Source of the DNA: Spirochaetaceae bacterium
Lineage (GTDB): Bacteria > Spirochaetota > Spirochaetia > Treponematales > Breznakiellaceae
NCBI GenBank assembly: GCA_031284085.1
Contig: JAITAM010000117.1
Coordinates: 1 to 13,796, forward strand
Direction of reading: 5' to 3'
DNA length: 13,796 nucleotides
Under the pieces are notes generated by a model that saw only the letters and a program-made list of their open reading frames with translations, had not been told where the DNA came from and did not search any database. Below are positions 12,828 through 13,796 of this stretch, piece by piece; the stretch's first letter is position 1, and each line of letters begins with the position of its first letter. The position numbers and the translations under genes were made by a program.

Positions 12828-13778
12828 TTACTGATCAGACTTTGTATTTCGCTTCTTAGCAACAATACGCACTCGTTTTTTTGAAATCTTAACTACACTG
12901 GCTTTCTTTTCCGCTGCTGTTTCTTGAATTATAGGCTCAAGGAGGACAGGCGATTCCATCGGCTTCTTATCGTTCTTAATAGACGCCTGCTCTTTAGGGC
13001 GCATCATTTGCATCCTTCTGGAGAAAAGCTCTGCAAAGAACTCTTTCGTTTCATTTTTAGTAGAACCAAGAGGTCTTCCCCGCTTCTTTGCAAGTATCGG
13101 CGCTCCGGAACTCACCTCCGCAAGCACTTTTTTGGTAGAACCTAACGGCCTTCCCCGCTTCTTTGCAGCTATCGACGCTCCAAATCCCGCCGCTTCAGGG
13201 CTTTTGCCGGAGGCGGCCGGCCCTTCACGCTTTCTTATAGCCAACTGCTCTACAAGCGCTATTGTTGCAGGCGATCTTTTGGTAGAACCAAGAGGTCTTC
13301 CCCGCTTCTTTGCAAGTATCGGCTCCGCGGAACTTACCTCCGCAAACACTTTTTTGGTAGAACCTAGCGGCCTTCCGCGCTTCTTTGCAAGCACCGGTTC
13401 CGCGGAATTTATTCCCGCAACTGCCTTCTTAGTAGAACCAAGAGGTCTTCCCCGCTTCTTTGCAAGTACCGGCTCCACGGAACTTATCTCCGCAAGCGCT
13501 TTTTTGGTAGAACCTAGCGGCCTTCCGCGCTTCTTTGCAAGCACCGGCTCCGCGGAACTTATCTCCGCAAGCACCTTCTTGGTAGAACCAAGAGGTCTTC
13601 CCCGCTTCTTTGCAAGTACCGGCTCCGCGGAACTTACCTCCGCAAGCACTTTTTTGGTAGAACCTAGCGGCCTTCCGCGCTTCTTTGCAAGTACCGGCTC
13701 TTCAAGCGTCGCCTTTTGTTTTTTGCCGGAACCGAGAGGCCTTCCACGCTTTCTGACAAACACCGGCGCATCAGACAT
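12828..13778 (-). CDS. Multi-AT-hook DNA-binding protein
   Basis: The 316-residue protein has ten repeats of about 25 residues, nine with an intact AT-hook core (KKRGRPLGSTKK; the first is RKRGRPLGSGKK) and one decayed (RKREGPAASGK, about residues 181-191). Linkers follow VLAEVSSAEPVLA. AT-hooks insert an RGRP core into the minor groove of AT-rich DNA, so this should be a nucleoid-type or gene-regulating protein with many weak contacts. The C-terminal 80 residues hold a short helical, Met-rich piece (FFAELFSRRMQMMRPKEQ) and a basic tail (KISKKRVRIVAKKRNTK). No signal peptide or enzyme domain. The codons also alternate between two versions, giving a 150-bp higher-order repeat. The ATG at 13778 has no Shine-Dalgarno sequence in the 18 bases visible upstream; the promoter lies outside the window. 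Confidence 0.85.
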   Translation of the reverse strand: MSDAPVFVRKRGRPLGSGKKQKATLEEPVLAKKRGRPLGSTKKVLAEVSSAEPVLAKKRGRPLGSTKKVLAEISSAEPVLAKKRGRPLGSTKKALAEISSVEPVLAKKRGRPLGSTKKAVAGINSAEPVLAKKRGRPLGSTKKVFAEVSSAEPILAKKRGRPLGSTKRSPATIALVEQLAIRKREGPAASGKSPEAAGFGASIAAKKRGRPLGSTKKVLAEVSSGAPILAKKRGRPLGSTKNETKEFFAELFSRRMQMMRPKEQASIKNDKKPMESPVLLEPIIQETAAEKKASVVKISKKRVRIVAKKRNTKSDQ

Positions 13779-13796
13779 TATTATTGATCTGTTGAG

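Overview
The window looks like spirochaete DNA, most likely from a Treponema. This is an inference from the 22-residue leucine-rich-repeat lipoprotein of the BspA/TpLRR type, the base composition and the gene mix; there is no rRNA or other phylogenetic marker. It is an accessory, repeat-rich stretch. Ordinary gene blocks are separated by minisatellite-like tandem arrays and by an 11-bp odd palindrome, [AG]GGTCAGACCT, found seven times in the same orientation.

Layout: 1-293 is the end of a 126-bp (42-codon) repeat, open at the left edge. 321-635 is a palindrome-bounded module holding a 21-bp tandem array. 734-1034 (-) is a small gene broken by one extra base. 1175-4281 (-) is a metal (probably zinc) uptake cluster: a Cys-rich two-TM protein, a 17-aa signal-peptide-like ORF joined by TAATG to an ABC ATPase, an ABC permease fused in frame to a lipoprotein domain, and a secreted protein with 42-residue DYYHG repeats. 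No solute-binding protein gene is present where one would be expected.

4541-5998 (+) is an exported protein of unknown family with a near-consensus promoter, an unusual hairpin between Shine-Dalgarno and start, and a strong terminator. 6079-7641 (-) is the LRR lipoprotein. 7667-7811 is a second palindrome-bounded module, with 23-bp repeats. 7906-11266 (-) is a three-gene molybdenum-hydroxylase operon (Mo subunit, 2Fe-2S subunit, FAD subunit). The large subunit lacks all three recognised catalytic residues of the xanthine dehydrogenase family, and its promoter is a perfect TTGACA-N17-TATAAT placed so that the mRNA would be leaderless.

11520-12114 (-) is a BrnT/BrnA-type toxin-antitoxin pair whose genes overlap by 59 nt. 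12828-13778 (-) encodes a protein with nine intact AT-hook motifs. It is followed on the same strand by twelve phased 21-bp near-palindromic units and a rho-independent terminator.

The least explained parts are the palindrome-delimited repeat modules, the AT-hook gene with its adjoining palindromic array, the permease-lipoprotein fusion in a transport cluster lacking a binding protein, and the catalytically altered molybdenum hydroxylase.
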